This document shows positions 18,061-25,973 of a stretch of 38,461 bases of DNA, piece after piece. Position numbers and translations under genes: made by a program. Within the stretch, counting starts at the first letter, position 1. Each line of letters starts with the position of its first letter. The DNA is from Candidatus Cryptobacteroides faecavium (GTDB taxonomy: Bacteria > Bacteroidota > Bacteroidia > Bacteroidales > UBA932), in NCBI GenBank assembly GCA_017694995.1, contig JADIMB010000006.1, positions 1-38,461 on the forward strand, written 5' to 3'. The notes under the pieces were generated by a model. It did no database searches. It was not told the DNA's origin and saw only the letters and a list, made by a program, of their open reading frames with translations.

Positions 18061-18098
18061 TCTGCCCCGGTCACCTGCGGCGACAGCCCCGGCGGGGC
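18061..18098 (-). repeat. Intergenic multi-hairpin repeat, short copy C
   Basis: This stretch shares the hairpin pair of copies A and B: GTCACC-TGC-GGCGAC (18070-18084, one mismatch) and GCCCC-GGC-GGGGC (18086-18098). It then diverges and lacks the AT-rich half. Just after it, ATGACAA (18116-18122) and TTGTCAT (18137-18143) form another stem. It lies 25 bp after the hppA stop and could help end that transcript. The rest of the hppA-to-next-gene gap holds only the promoter at 18264. Confidence 0.6.
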
Positions 18099-18263
18099 AT
18101 GCGGCCGCGCTCGGGATGACAATGAGGTAATCCGGGTTGTCATTGCGTCCGCTGGTGACTGGGGATATGCCGATTTGTAAGTTTTTTACGGCCGGTTAGT
18201 GTGAAATTGCAGATAACTGTCTGATTTTTATCCAGAATGTGATATAAAGAAACAGATTATTGT

Positions 18264-18271
18264 TAAATTTG
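18264..18271 (+). promoter_or_regulatory. -7 box TAAATTTG upstream of the NagB-LmbE gene
   Basis: This is an exact TAnnTTTG match 25 nt before the ATG at 18297. No TTG sits at the normal -33 distance. Confidence 0.45.
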
Positions 18272-18296
18272 TAGGTTATACTAAAATTATAAAGAC

Positions 18297-20213
18297 ATGA
18301 AGCATTTTTCTTTGCCTAAAGACGGTGGACTGATCGAGTCCGGCATCCCGAAAGATATCCTCCACAGTTACGAGAAGATACCTGCCGAAATCTTTGAAGA
18401 GGCCGATGAGGCGAGTGCCGTGATCGCCGGCATAATAGTTTCCGCAATCAGGGAGCATTCCGGCGATGTTTTCCGTCTGGGCCTCACTACAGGGACGACT
18501 CCTGTGACATTGTACAAGGAGCTTGTGAGACTTTACAAGGAAGGGAAGGTCTCTTTCGCGGATGTAGAGGTGTTCAGCATAGATGAATATTATCCAGCTG
18601 TCTCCGCCGGATGCCAGTCCCGCAACCACAGGCTCCATGACGAGTTCCTGAGTCTGGTGGATGTGAAGAAGGAGAATGTGCATATTCCTGACGGGAAGGG
18701 CAAAGAAGACAATATTACGGAATACTGCTCCGATTTCGACAAGGCCGCCACAGGGCTTGACCTGCTGGTCATGGGTGTGGGCGAGCAGGGCCAGGTGGGA
18801 TTCAACGAGGCTGGCTCTCTGGACAAGAGCCGCACCCGTGTGGTACAGCTTTCCTACAAGTCCCGGAAAGCGCAGGCAAAGAATTTCAACGGCGATATCA
18901 GCTCCACTCCGAAAGCGGCAATCACCATGGGTATCTCCACGATGCTCAGTGCCAAACGCATAATCCTCATGGCATGGGGAGAGGACAAGGCCGGCGCTGT
19001 CCATGACATCGTCGAGGGTCCGATAAATATCGCCTGCCCGGCGTCATGGCTCCAGAAGCATGACAATATCAGCATGTACGTTGAGAACAACTCCGCGAGC
19101 CTCCTGTCCAGGGTGGTGGCCCCGTGGCTTGTAGGCCCGTGCGAATGGACGCCGAAGTTTGTCCGCAAGGCTGTCGTCTGGCTCTGCGAGACTGTCCATA
19201 AGCCTATTCTTAAGCTTACTCATCAGGACTATATCGAGAATTCCCTCGGGGAGCTGCTCGAGCAGAAAGGTCCGTATGACAAGATCAATATCGATGTGTT
19301 CAACGACCTGCAGCATACTATCACAGGGTGGCCTGGCGGAAAGCCGAATGCCGATGACAGTACAAGGCCTGTTTCCTCGAAGCCGTTCCCGAAGAGGGTG
19401 GTGATTTTCTCCCCGCATCCGGATGATGACGTGATCTCGATGGGCGGTACATTCATCCGTCTGGTGGAGAACGGCCATGACGTTCATGTGGCATACGAGA
19501 CCTCGGGTAACGTTGCTGTGCATGATGACGTGGTCCTGCAGCACATGGATACAGCACATGAGCTGGGGTTCGCGGACAAGTTCGATGAAGTGAAGGCCAT
19601 AGTCGCTTCCAAGAAGCCGGGAGAGCCTGAGCCGAGACCGCTTCTTGACATCAAGGCGGCCATCCGCCGCGCCGAGGCCAGGGCCGCAGTCCGTTCGTTC
19701 GGCCTTAACGAGAACACCAACGCCCATTTCCTCAACCTCCCGTTCTACGAGACCGGCGGGATAAAGAAAGGCCAGCGCACACAGAAGGACATAGATATCA
19801 TCATAGACCTTCTCCAGAGGGTAAAGCCGCACCAGATCTACCTTGCCGGGGACCTTGCCGACCCGCACGGCACCCACAGGGTATGTACGGAGGCTGTCCT
19901 TGAGGCCCTTGACCAGCTGAAGGGTGAGGCCTGGATGAAGGAGTGCCATGTATGGCTCTACAGGGGCGCATGGATGGAGTGGGAGCTGGGCAAGGTCGAC
20001 ATGGCCGTTCCGCTCAGTCCGGACGAGCTTATCAAGAAGCGCCACGCCATCTACCGCCATGTCTCCCAGAAGGATATTGTCCCGTTCCCGGGGGATGACC
20101 CGAGGGAGTTCTGGCAGAGGGCCGAGGACCGCACACAGAACACCGCACGTCTTTACAACGAGCTTGGCATGGCCGAGTACCAGGCGATCGAGGTGTTCGT
20201 GAAACTGTTCTGA
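18297..20213 (+). CDS. NagB-like sugar-phosphate isomerase domain fused to LmbE/PIG-L deacetylase domain
   Basis: This 638-residue protein is of the long NagB type found in Bacteroidota. Residues about 1-300 are a glucosamine-6-phosphate deaminase-like domain, with the phosphate loop LGLTTGTTP (61-69) and SIDEYY (D96, matching the catalytic base D72 of E. coli NagB). The segment GVGEQGQVGFNEAGS (160-174) keeps the Glu (E171) but has Gln at the positions of E. coli D141 and H143. Residues about 365-600 are an LmbE/PIG-L N-acetylglucosamine-deacetylase-like domain, with the metal motif SPHPDDD (372-378) and HGTH later. A two-step use of N-acetylated amino sugars would fit the architecture. The altered NagB site makes deaminase activity uncertain. 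Confidence 0.85.
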   Translation: MKHFSLPKDGGLIESGIPKDILHSYEKIPAEIFEEADEASAVIAGIIVSAIREHSGDVFRLGLTTGTTPVTLYKELVRLYKEGKVSFADVEVFSIDEYYPAVSAGCQSRNHRLHDEFLSLVDVKKENVHIPDGKGKEDNITEYCSDFDKAATGLDLLVMGVGEQGQVGFNEAGSLDKSRTRVVQLSYKSRKAQAKNFNGDISSTPKAAITMGISTMLSAKRIILMAWGEDKAGAVHDIVEGPINIACPASWLQKHDNISMYVENNSASLLSRVVAPWLVGPCEWTPKFVRKAVVWLCETVHKPILKLTHQDYIENSLGELLEQKGPYDKINIDVFNDLQHTITGWPGGKPNADDSTRPVSSKPFPKRVVIFSPHPDDDVISMGGTFIRLVENGHDVHVAYETSGNVAVHDDVVLQHMDTAHELGFADKFDEVKAIVASKKPGEPEPRPLLDIKAAIRRAEARAAVRSFGLNENTNAHFLNLPFYETGGIKKGQRTQKDIDIIIDLLQRVKPHQIYLAGDLADPHGTHRVCTEAVLEALDQLKGEAWMKECHVWLYRGAWMEWELGKVDMAVPLSPDELIKKRHAIYRHVSQKDIVPFPGDDPREFWQRAEDRTQNTARLYNELGMAEYQAIEVFVKLF

Positions 20214-20240
20214 TCACTCTAACCCTAATTATATATTTGG

Positions 20241-20268
20241 ACCGGTCCGGGATTGTTCCCGGGCCGGT
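20241..20268. terminator. Strong hairpin between convergent genes
   Basis: A 12-bp stem with one G-T pair and loop TTGT spans 20241-20252 and 20257-20268. It lies 27 bp after the NagB-LmbE stop and 43 bp before the end of the convergent ATPase gene. The T tract is weak (TTCGTTAT), so it may serve both directions. Confidence 0.6.
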
Positions 20269-20310
20269 TCGTTATATAGGCATAGGCGCCGTTCCTTTTT
20301 ATAAAACGGT

Positions 20311-21495
20311 TCAGAAAAGCTTTGACAGGTCTGCCTGGAGGAAATCCTCGATGCTCACTCCTCCGGAGCCTACGACAAAGGCTCGCCGAGGATGGAACAG
20401 TTTCTGGAATGCAGGCAGCCCTGCATTCATGGTGCGGTGTCCGCTTTTCACTTCAATGGCGATGGTATTGCTGTCTTTTTCCAGGACGAAGTCCACTTCA
20501 TCTGCCTTGTCTCTCCAGTAATAGAGTCTGTATCCGATTTCATCTGCATTACCCGCGAGCCATGCTCCGGTCGCGGATTCGATACAGTGTCCCCAGTGTC
20601 TGGAGTCTGTGAATGACTCCTTGAAGCCCTTTCCGGAATAGATACTTGAAAGAGCGGAATTGTAGACCTGGTATTTTGGTATCGAACTGTATTTCCTTGC
20701 CTGGTCCTTTGCGTATTTGTGCAGTGTGGTGAGCAGTCCGCATTCATCGAGTACATTCAGGTATGAGGCGAGCGTCGTCACATTGCCGGCATCCTGGAGC
20801 TGTCCGAGCATCTTATTGAGCGACAGCAGTTCTCCGGAATAACTGCACCCGAGCTCGAACAGTTGTCGCAGCAGTGCCGGTTTGTAGATGACGGTAGTCA
20901 TCAGCACATCTTTGCTGATCGAGGGTTCGATAATCGAGTCTTTTATATACGACCTCCATCTGGATTCATCGCTGATAAGGCCTGCCGAACCGGGATATCC
21001 TCCGAAATATACGTATTGTTTCAGGTCCCATCCGAAGGCTTCTTTCATTTCCCTGTATGACCAGTGTCCCATCCTGATCAGTTCAAAACGTCCTGCCAGA
21101 GATTCTGTCAATCCTTTTTTCAGGAGCAGCCTGGATGATCCGAGCAGTATTACTTTAAGGTTCAGTTCATTGAAGGTATCCCTGTCCCATTCTTTCTTCA
21201 CGGTTTCGCTCCAGTTTCCGAGTTTCTGTATTTCGTCTATCACGAGAAGGAACTCTTTGTGTCCGTTGAATTCCATTGTGAGCCGGGCAGATTCCCATAC
21301 CTGGCTGATCCATGCCGGATTGTTATCCGGCACATCGTCCGCTGTCTCGAATGCAAAAGGAATATCCGTTTCTTTCAGGGCCTGTCTTACCAGTGTCGAT
21401 TTTCCTGTCTGACGCGGTCCGGATATGACCTGTATGAAACGGCGTGGCTCCGATATCCTGGAATTAAGAATTCTGAACTGATGTCTTTTATACAT
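20311..21495 (-). CDS. AAA ATPase with C-terminal DUF4143 nuclease-like domain
   Basis: This 394-residue protein belongs to the AAA_14/DUF4143 family common in Bacteroidota. It has Walker A GPRQTGKST (26-34), Walker B LLVIDEIQ (83-90) and a sensor-like LLGSSRLLL (117-125). The C-terminal DUF4143 domain ends in a PD-(D/E)xK-like core, DEVDFVLE...AIEVKSG (D335, E348, K350). The cellular role of this family is not established, so none is assigned. It is read toward the NagB-LmbE gene. Its upstream region carries four repeats at an exact 22-bp spacing. The gene and its neighbour are AT-richer by eye than the rest of the window, which suggests an accessory patch. Confidence 0.85.
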   Translation of the reverse strand: MYKRHQFRILNSRISEPRRFIQVISGPRQTGKSTLVRQALKETDIPFAFETADDVPDNNPAWISQVWESARLTMEFNGHKEFLLVIDEIQKLGNWSETVKKEWDRDTFNELNLKVILLGSSRLLLKKGLTESLAGRFELIRMGHWSYREMKEAFGWDLKQYVYFGGYPGSAGLISDESRWRSYIKDSIIEPSISKDVLMTTVIYKPALLRQLFELGCSYSGELLSLNKMLGQLQDAGNVTTLASYLNVLDECGLLTTLHKYAKDQARKYSSIPKYQVYNSALSSIYSGKGFKESFTDSRHWGHCIESATGAWLAGNADEIGYRLYYWRDKADEVDFVLEKDSNTIAIEVKSGHRTMNAGLPAFQKLFHPRRAFVVGSGGVSIEDFLQADLSKLF

Positions 21496-21524
21496 TATGG
21501 CTGAAATTTTAAGCTAAAATACAT

Positions 21525-21600
21525 AAATTCTCAAATCTTCGCCACGAAATTCTCAATTTGTGTCATCGAAATTCTCAAATCTCCGCCGAAAAATTCTCAA
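21525..21600 (-). repeat. Four direct repeats at exact 22-bp period upstream of the DUF4143 gene
   Basis: The decamer AAATTCTCAA starts at 21525, 21547, 21569 and 21591, each exactly 22 bp apart. Read toward the gene it is TTGAGAATTT. The 12-bp spacers are partly conserved (GGCGAAGAT and GGCGGAGAT in two of them), so this is a tandem repeat of about 3.5 units. Two helical turns per unit put all decamers on one DNA face. The last unit ends 30 bp before the ATPase ATG. It is too short and too regular to be a CRISPR array and most resembles a protein-binding array. Confidence 0.8.
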
Positions 21601-21657
21601 AAGTCATGGAAGTGTTACAAATGCACCGCTTCCATGGCTGCTGTCAGGAATCAACTA

Positions 21658-22647
21658 TTATTCAATATGCTGGTAATACAGTACATTGGCCTTTCCGGTA
21701 TCCATCCCGAAAAGGATGCCGCGCTCCTCGTCAACTGCGAACAGGTCGATGTGACGGTCTGGCACATAACGTTTTTTCAGCTTCCCCGACCAGTCCCAGA
21801 CCTGGATTTCAGGCAGGCATGTATTAAGCGACTGCCTGCCGGAGTTGCGGCATAAAGCATATATGTGTTTTTCTGTGGCGCATGGATAAGATGCGTAAGC
21901 AAAATGCTGCTTCTCCGGGTCAGACGAATAAGCCGGGAATTCCTCGGGAAAGCGGACATCCACATCATGCAGAAGGTTCCCGTCTGCGTCATAGATTCTG
22001 AATTTCCTGAAATATACATAGAAAGACGCGAACAGTTCTCCATCCGGATGTGCTGTCATGTTTTTCATGTATGTAAAAGGAAGGGGCTGCTCTGTATCCC
22101 CGGTCCAGTCCGGATACTCCGAGACAAACAGTGGCTTTTCAGAATCCGGAGAATAGACGATATACTCCGACTCGGTATTCACGACATTGGCCGAGATGAA
22201 CTTGTCCCCCACTAAGATCCCGTTCTGAGGGTGACCGAAAGTAGTGGAGGATGTCGTCTGTACATCAATCCCTCCTTTAAGGCGGACTTTCTTGACTTTC
22301 CCACCTGCATCCATACAGATGAATCCGTCGTCTGCAGGTTTCAGACTCTGGACATCGACTCCTGTAAACTCGCCGGGTCCGCGCCCTTTTCTGCCTATGA
22401 CAGTGCAGTTTCCCCCGTCAGACATATCCACAAGGACAAATGTGTCATCTACCTTCCGCTGGTATATTACCACATCCCCGCATGAAGCTATCATTCTGGC
22501 AGGCATGAGGAACTCATAGGGCAGATGCAATTCCTGAAGTTTTAAAGTATCTGCCAGATCGTCTGTGCGGACAATGTGGGTCCTGTCTCCTGAACAGCCC
22601 GGCAAAACAAGCAGGACGGCAGCTGCCAGAATAAAATACCGTTTCAT
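21658..22647 (-). CDS. 6-bladed beta-propeller lipoprotein
   Basis: This protein of about 329 residues belongs to the 6-bladed propeller lipoprotein group frequent in Bacteroidota. The start chosen gives MKRYFILAAAVLLVLPGC, a signal peptide with lipobox LPGC (Cys18). The frame is open upstream to 22674, and the ATG at 22653 is an alternative. Repeating strand pairs with a GRKGRGPGEF turn (about residues 85-94) are characteristic of this group. Its function is unknown, and a surface or periplasmic binding role is usual speculation. It is transcribed in the same direction as the DUF4143 gene but is separated from it by the 22-bp repeat array, so the two are probably not one operon. Confidence 0.8.
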   Translation of the reverse strand: MKRYFILAAAVLLVLPGCSGDRTHIVRTDDLADTLKLQELHLPYEFLMPARMIASCGDVVIYQRKVDDTFVLVDMSDGGNCTVIGRKGRGPGEFTGVDVQSLKPADDGFICMDAGGKVKKVRLKGGIDVQTTSSTTFGHPQNGILVGDKFISANVVNTESEYIVYSPDSEKPLFVSEYPDWTGDTEQPLPFTYMKNMTAHPDGELFASFYVYFRKFRIYDADGNLLHDVDVRFPEEFPAYSSDPEKQHFAYASYPCATEKHIYALCRNSGRQSLNTCLPEIQVWDWSGKLKKRYVPDRHIDLFAVDEERGILFGMDTGKANVLYYQHIE

Positions 22648-22671
22648 AATCATCAGTTTAGCATGAATTAA

Positions 22672-22679
22672 CAAAATTA
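22672..22679 (-). promoter_or_regulatory. -7 box TAATTTTG for the propeller lipoprotein
   Basis: On the minus strand this is an exact TAnnTTTG match 18-25 nt before the possible ATG codons at 22653 and 22647. No clear -33 TTG is seen. Confidence 0.45.
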
Positions 22680-22778
22680 AGAAAAATCCAGTATAGGATA
22701 TATGCTGAAAAATTCTTTGTGGTAACTCCGGATTGAGCTGTTATTGCTATATTTACAGCGTCAAAAGCCAAATTTGAT

Positions 22779-23294
22779 ATGACGAACAGACAGTTGGACA
22801 TGGAAAATATCGACAGGGTGGACAATCTGGTTTACACTCCCCTGGAGAAGCGGTATCTCCAGGCCCGGATCGCCGGGACAGTACTGGCCTATGCCGGACT
22901 TATGGTCCTGCCGCTTTTTATCCTGCTGGCGGATGATCTCAAAGGTCGGGGGACAATCATTGCCTGCGCCGAATCTCTGCTGGCGCTCGCAGCCCTCATC
23001 AACCTGATGCTTATACCCAAGGCCTGCGCTTTCATGGGATTCGCCCTCCGAGAGCATGACATCACCTGGCGCTCCGGGATAATTTTCCCGTCAGTCACGA
23101 CGATTCCTTTCTGCAAGATACAGCAGGTAAGTATAAGGCAGAATCCTGTTTCACGCCTTTTCGGACTATATTCTGTACATATCGTGAACGGTGCGCAGAT
23201 GATGGCGGATACTGTCATCCCCGGACTGGCCCGGGAGAAGGCGGACGAGGTGAAGGAACTTCTGATAGAAAGGGCGAAGTATGAAAGCAGGTGA
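22779..23294 (+). CDS. PH-domain membrane protein, YdbS-like
   Basis: This 171-residue protein has two membrane helices (about residues 30-50 and 60-85) followed by one bacterial PH domain (bPH2, about 90-160). The domain includes DITWRSGIIFPSVTTIPFCKIQQVSIRQNPVSRLFGL, here split by its strand pattern. It matches the YdbS family, which is nearly always paired with a YdbT-type protein. The last 14 bp overlap the start of that partner gene (23281), which suggests translational coupling. A weak -7 box TATATTTA lies at 22748-22755. The role of YdbS/YdbT is poorly known; in Gram-positives they have been linked to envelope stress and bacteriocin resistance. Confidence 0.82.
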   Translation: MTNRQLDMENIDRVDNLVYTPLEKRYLQARIAGTVLAYAGLMVLPLFILLADDLKGRGTIIACAESLLALAALINLMLIPKACAFMGFALREHDITWRSGIIFPSVTTIPFCKIQQVSIRQNPVSRLFGLYSVHIVNGAQMMADTVIPGLAREKADEVKELLIERAKYESR

Positions 23295-24798
23295 CTTCTC
23301 CGTGCCCCGGCGGATGAGCGGGAGTGCCTATGTGGTGCTCCTGGCCAAGGCTCTGCGACAGTATGCGGGCGTGTTCATCATATTCGTCATTATCAAGGTT
23401 TTCGACTCTGACAGGCAGCATCCGCTCATGGAGGCGGTCGGGATAATGGCCGTCATTGCTGCCGGCTTCATTGCCCTGGCGGCTGTCTCGGCCTTTTTCA
23501 GTTATTATTTCAAGAAATATTACATAGAGGACGGCAGGCTGGTGTTCATCCACGGGCTGTTCAGCAAAGAGACGACAAGCATACCTCTGGACAGGGTGCA
23601 GTCTCTGCGTACCAGGCAGGGGCTGGTCTACCGTCTTCTGGAAATGCGCGGTGTCCTGTTCGATACGCTCGCGTCCGAATCTTCGGAAATCGAGCTGATC
23701 CTGGATGAGAGGGACTGGAACGCTCTTCTGTGCAGGGTCGAGACTCAGGAGCGGCCGCACGGGGACGAAGGGACGGAGGCGGAAGAGACGGATGACGGTG
23801 AGGAGGCCGGCGGAATTTCCGCAAGGATAAGTTTCAGCAATCTGAATCTGGTCAAGGGGGCCCTGTGCCAGAACCACCTTCAGGGCGCTGCCGTGCTCTT
23901 CGCGGCCCTGGCGGCTGTCTTCAACGCCGTCTCGACAATGGGGGACTATGCCGTGGAGCATGTCATAGGCTATGTGGGCACTCATGCAGGCTCTATGTCA
24001 TCCAGCCCTTCCTTCTGGATAGCGGTCGCAGTCGTCCTTTATCTCGTCATAATGCTGATGTGGATAGGCAAGGTCTTCCTGAGATATTACGACATGGAAG
24101 TGAGGATGGGGCGCGGGCTGCTGGTCTTCGAGAGCGGACTTCTTGCCCGCACAAGCAACCGTTTCAGGCATGACAAGGTCTGTACGGTCTGTGTGAAGCG
24201 GAATTTCCTGGAAAAAAGGATGAACGGAAGTACGGTAATGCTGAGGCAGGCACTGAACGCCAGCGACGAGAAAAACGGCACGGACGTGAAGATTTACGGC
24301 TCTGATTCCGCATCGGATTTCCTGGGATGGTGGCTTGGAAAGGATTACGGGGCTTCTCCCGAGATTGCCTCCGCGCGGTCCGGGTATGGCCTGATGGTCC
24401 ATGTCGCATGGCCGGGACTGCTGCTAGCTCTTGCGGCTTCGGCTGCACTGGCCTGGTGCAGTCTGTACGCATGGATCGCGCTGCCGGCAGTTTATATGCT
24501 GATACCGCTGTCCAGGGGCTTCCTGGCCGTCCGCCGCAGCCGGGTGACGTTGAAAGAGGATTACGTGGCGGTAAGTGACGGCAAGTTCGCGGATAACTGC
24601 AACTACATCAAGTACAGCAATGTAGAAGTAGTCCGTCTGGTATCCACACCTTTCACTCCGTACTTCCGCCGTGTCAAGCTCATCCTCTCTACCAACGGGT
24701 CAACATTTACTGTGCGGAGTCTCCGGGAGCAGGAGGCTGTCGACATATACGAGCTTCTGCTCGACAAATGCAGCTCCTGCCGGACGGGAGGTCAGTAG
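23281..24798 (+). CDS. PH-domain membrane protein, YdbT-like, three PH repeats
   Basis: This 505-residue partner of the preceding gene is built from repeated units of two membrane helices plus one bPH2 domain. The PH segments are at about 80-150 (YYIEDGRLVFIHGLFSKETT), 275-345 (GLLVFESGLLARTSNRFRHD) and 425-495 (SRVTLKEDYVAVSDGKFADN). An acidic low-complexity linker of about 20 residues (near 155-175) separates the first unit from the second. The length and triple architecture are normal for YdbT. The 14-bp overlap with the YdbS-like gene supports a two-protein membrane complex. Confidence 0.82.
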   Translation: MKAGDFSVPRRMSGSAYVVLLAKALRQYAGVFIIFVIIKVFDSDRQHPLMEAVGIMAVIAAGFIALAAVSAFFSYYFKKYYIEDGRLVFIHGLFSKETTSIPLDRVQSLRTRQGLVYRLLEMRGVLFDTLASESSEIELILDERDWNALLCRVETQERPHGDEGTEAEETDDGEEAGGISARISFSNLNLVKGALCQNHLQGAAVLFAALAAVFNAVSTMGDYAVEHVIGYVGTHAGSMSSSPSFWIAVAVVLYLVIMLMWIGKVFLRYYDMEVRMGRGLLVFESGLLARTSNRFRHDKVCTVCVKRNFLEKRMNGSTVMLRQALNASDEKNGTDVKIYGSDSASDFLGWWLGKDYGASPEIASARSGYGLMVHVAWPGLLLALAASAALAWCSLYAWIALPAVYMLIPLSRGFLAVRRSRVTLKEDYVAVSDGKFADNCNYIKYSNVEVVRLVSTPFTPYFRRVKLILSTNGSTFTVRSLREQEAVDIYELLLDKCSSCRTGGQ

Positions 24799-24809
24799 GG
24801 GATAATCAT

Positions 24810-24817
24810 TATTTTTG
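24810..24817 (+). promoter_or_regulatory. -7 box TATTTTTG upstream of the dehydrogenase-like gene
   Basis: This is an exact TAnnTTTG match 11 nt after the YdbT-like stop and 15 nt before the ATG at 24833. It suggests the dehydrogenase-like gene has its own start of transcription. No -33 TTG is visible. Confidence 0.4.
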
Positions 24818-24832
24818 AAAAAACACGATACA

Positions 24833-25738
24833 ATGGAAAAATTCAGGAAAATAGTGGCCATAGAGGATGTCCTCATAAACGAGGAGGCGGTCAGGGAACT
24901 GCATACACTGGCGGATGAAGTGGAGATGCATTACGACGCGCCTGCTGATGACGCTGAGATAATCCGCAGGATAGGCACAGCCGATGCGGTACTCGTGTCG
25001 TTCAGGACAAGGATAAGCAGGAACGTCATAGAGAGCTGCCCTGGAATCAGGTATATAGGCATGTGCTGTACACTGTACGGCGAATCCTCGTGCAATGTGG
25101 ATATCGCTGCGGCGCGGCAGCACGGGATTACTGTGCTCGGAGTCAAGGACTACGGTGACGAAGGTGTGGTGGAGTATGCGGTCAGCGAGCTCGTCAGGTT
25201 CCTCCACGGCTTCGGGGACAGGCAGTGGAAGCCTGAGCGGCGGGAACTTACCCGGCAGAAAATCGGGATTGTCGGCCTCGGCAAGACTGGAGGCATGCTA
25301 GCCGGCGCGTTCCGCTTCTTCGGCTCGGAAGTGTGCTACTTCAGCCGCACCAGGAAGCCGGCGGCGGAGCAGTCCGGGATAAAGTACCTGCCTCTGCATG
25401 AGCTTCTCGGGTACTGCGACATCGTCATCACCTGCCTGCCGCGCAACACCTGCCTGCTCGGTAAAGAGGAGTTCGGCATTATGGGAGACGGCAAGATACT
25501 GATGAACACTTCGATAGGACCGACTTTCGATGTAGCCGCCCTAAAGGAATGGCTCGGCGCCAACAGCGGGTCTTGGTACTTCTGCGACGGTACCGGGATG
25601 GGCGCCATAGAAGACGAGCTCTCCACTGTCCGCAATGTGGCATATACCCCTGTCGTGGCCGGGAAGAGCATACAGAGCACAGGCCGCCTCTCGAGGAAGG
25701 CTCTTGACAACATCAGGGCATTCCTCGGCGAGAAGTGA
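24833..25738 (+). CDS. D-2-hydroxyacid dehydrogenase-like protein lacking canonical catalytic residues
   Basis: This 301-residue protein has the D-isomer 2-hydroxyacid dehydrogenase layout. The Rossmann core is KIGIVGLGKTGGML (143-156) with GxGxxG at 148-153, followed by CDIVITCLPRN and KILMNTSIGPTFDVAALKEW. In active members the last block reads roughly NTARG with a catalytic Arg, and a later block reads TPHxxG with a catalytic His. Here these are Ile (I228) and Val (V274, in YTPVVAG), so the classical reaction is doubtful while NAD(P) binding is likely. A TTG at 24815 would extend the frame, but the ATG at 24833 is preferred. No substrate can be proposed. Confidence 0.75.
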   Translation: MEKFRKIVAIEDVLINEEAVRELHTLADEVEMHYDAPADDAEIIRRIGTADAVLVSFRTRISRNVIESCPGIRYIGMCCTLYGESSCNVDIAAARQHGITVLGVKDYGDEGVVEYAVSELVRFLHGFGDRQWKPERRELTRQKIGIVGLGKTGGMLAGAFRFFGSEVCYFSRTRKPAAEQSGIKYLPLHELLGYCDIVITCLPRNTCLLGKEEFGIMGDGKILMNTSIGPTFDVAALKEWLGANSGSWYFCDGTGMGAIEDELSTVRNVAYTPVVAGKSIQSTGRLSRKALDNIRAFLGEK

Positions 25739-25856
25739 TCCTTGTAAGACTCAGGTCCGCATGCTCCAGGGTTCCGCTGTTCCCATCCCCGGATGACCTC
25801 CTCTCGGTGCCGGCCCAGATAGTAGGCAATGACTTCACGGAATAGCGAATAAACAT

Positions 25857-25939
25857 AATACCGGCAGTGAAAGGAAACGTTGCGCCCGCACAGGGAGGGC
25901 CCCGCGGAAGCGGGAGGGTTTCCGGTCACTGCCGGTATT
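25857..25939. terminator. Long composite hairpin between convergent genes
   Basis: Perfect 14-bp arms AATACCGGCAGTGA (25857-25870) and TCACTGCCGGTATT (25926-25939) enclose a second 6-bp stem, GGAAAC/GTTTCC (25873-25878 and 25918-25923). Inside that is a small hairpin CCCGC-GGAA-GCGGG with a GNRA-type loop. It lies between the dehydrogenase-like stop and the nuoN stop and could terminate both. Nothing else is recognisable in the 235-bp gap 25739-25973. Confidence 0.6.
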
Positions 25940-25973
25940 GTATTATTTTGTCTGTCAGATCAGCACCGGACCG

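Noticed and set aside
21525..21600. CRISPR array
   Set aside because: The conserved unit is only 10 bp with a 12-bp spacer that is itself partly repeated, and there are no cas genes in the window.
20311..22647. Toxin-antitoxin or phage-defence island around the DUF4143 ATPase
   Set aside because: There is no partner toxin, methylase, nuclease or integrase next to it, and the neighbour is an ordinary propeller lipoprotein. Only the AT-richer composition hints at acquisition.
25740..25973. Riboswitch (cobalamin or TPP type) or minus-strand gene in the gap before nuoN
   Set aside because: No B12-box or TPP core could be matched, and both flanking genes end here, so no downstream gene would be controlled. 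The open frame covering 25336-25929 on the minus strand has no motif and runs into the dehydrogenase-like gene.
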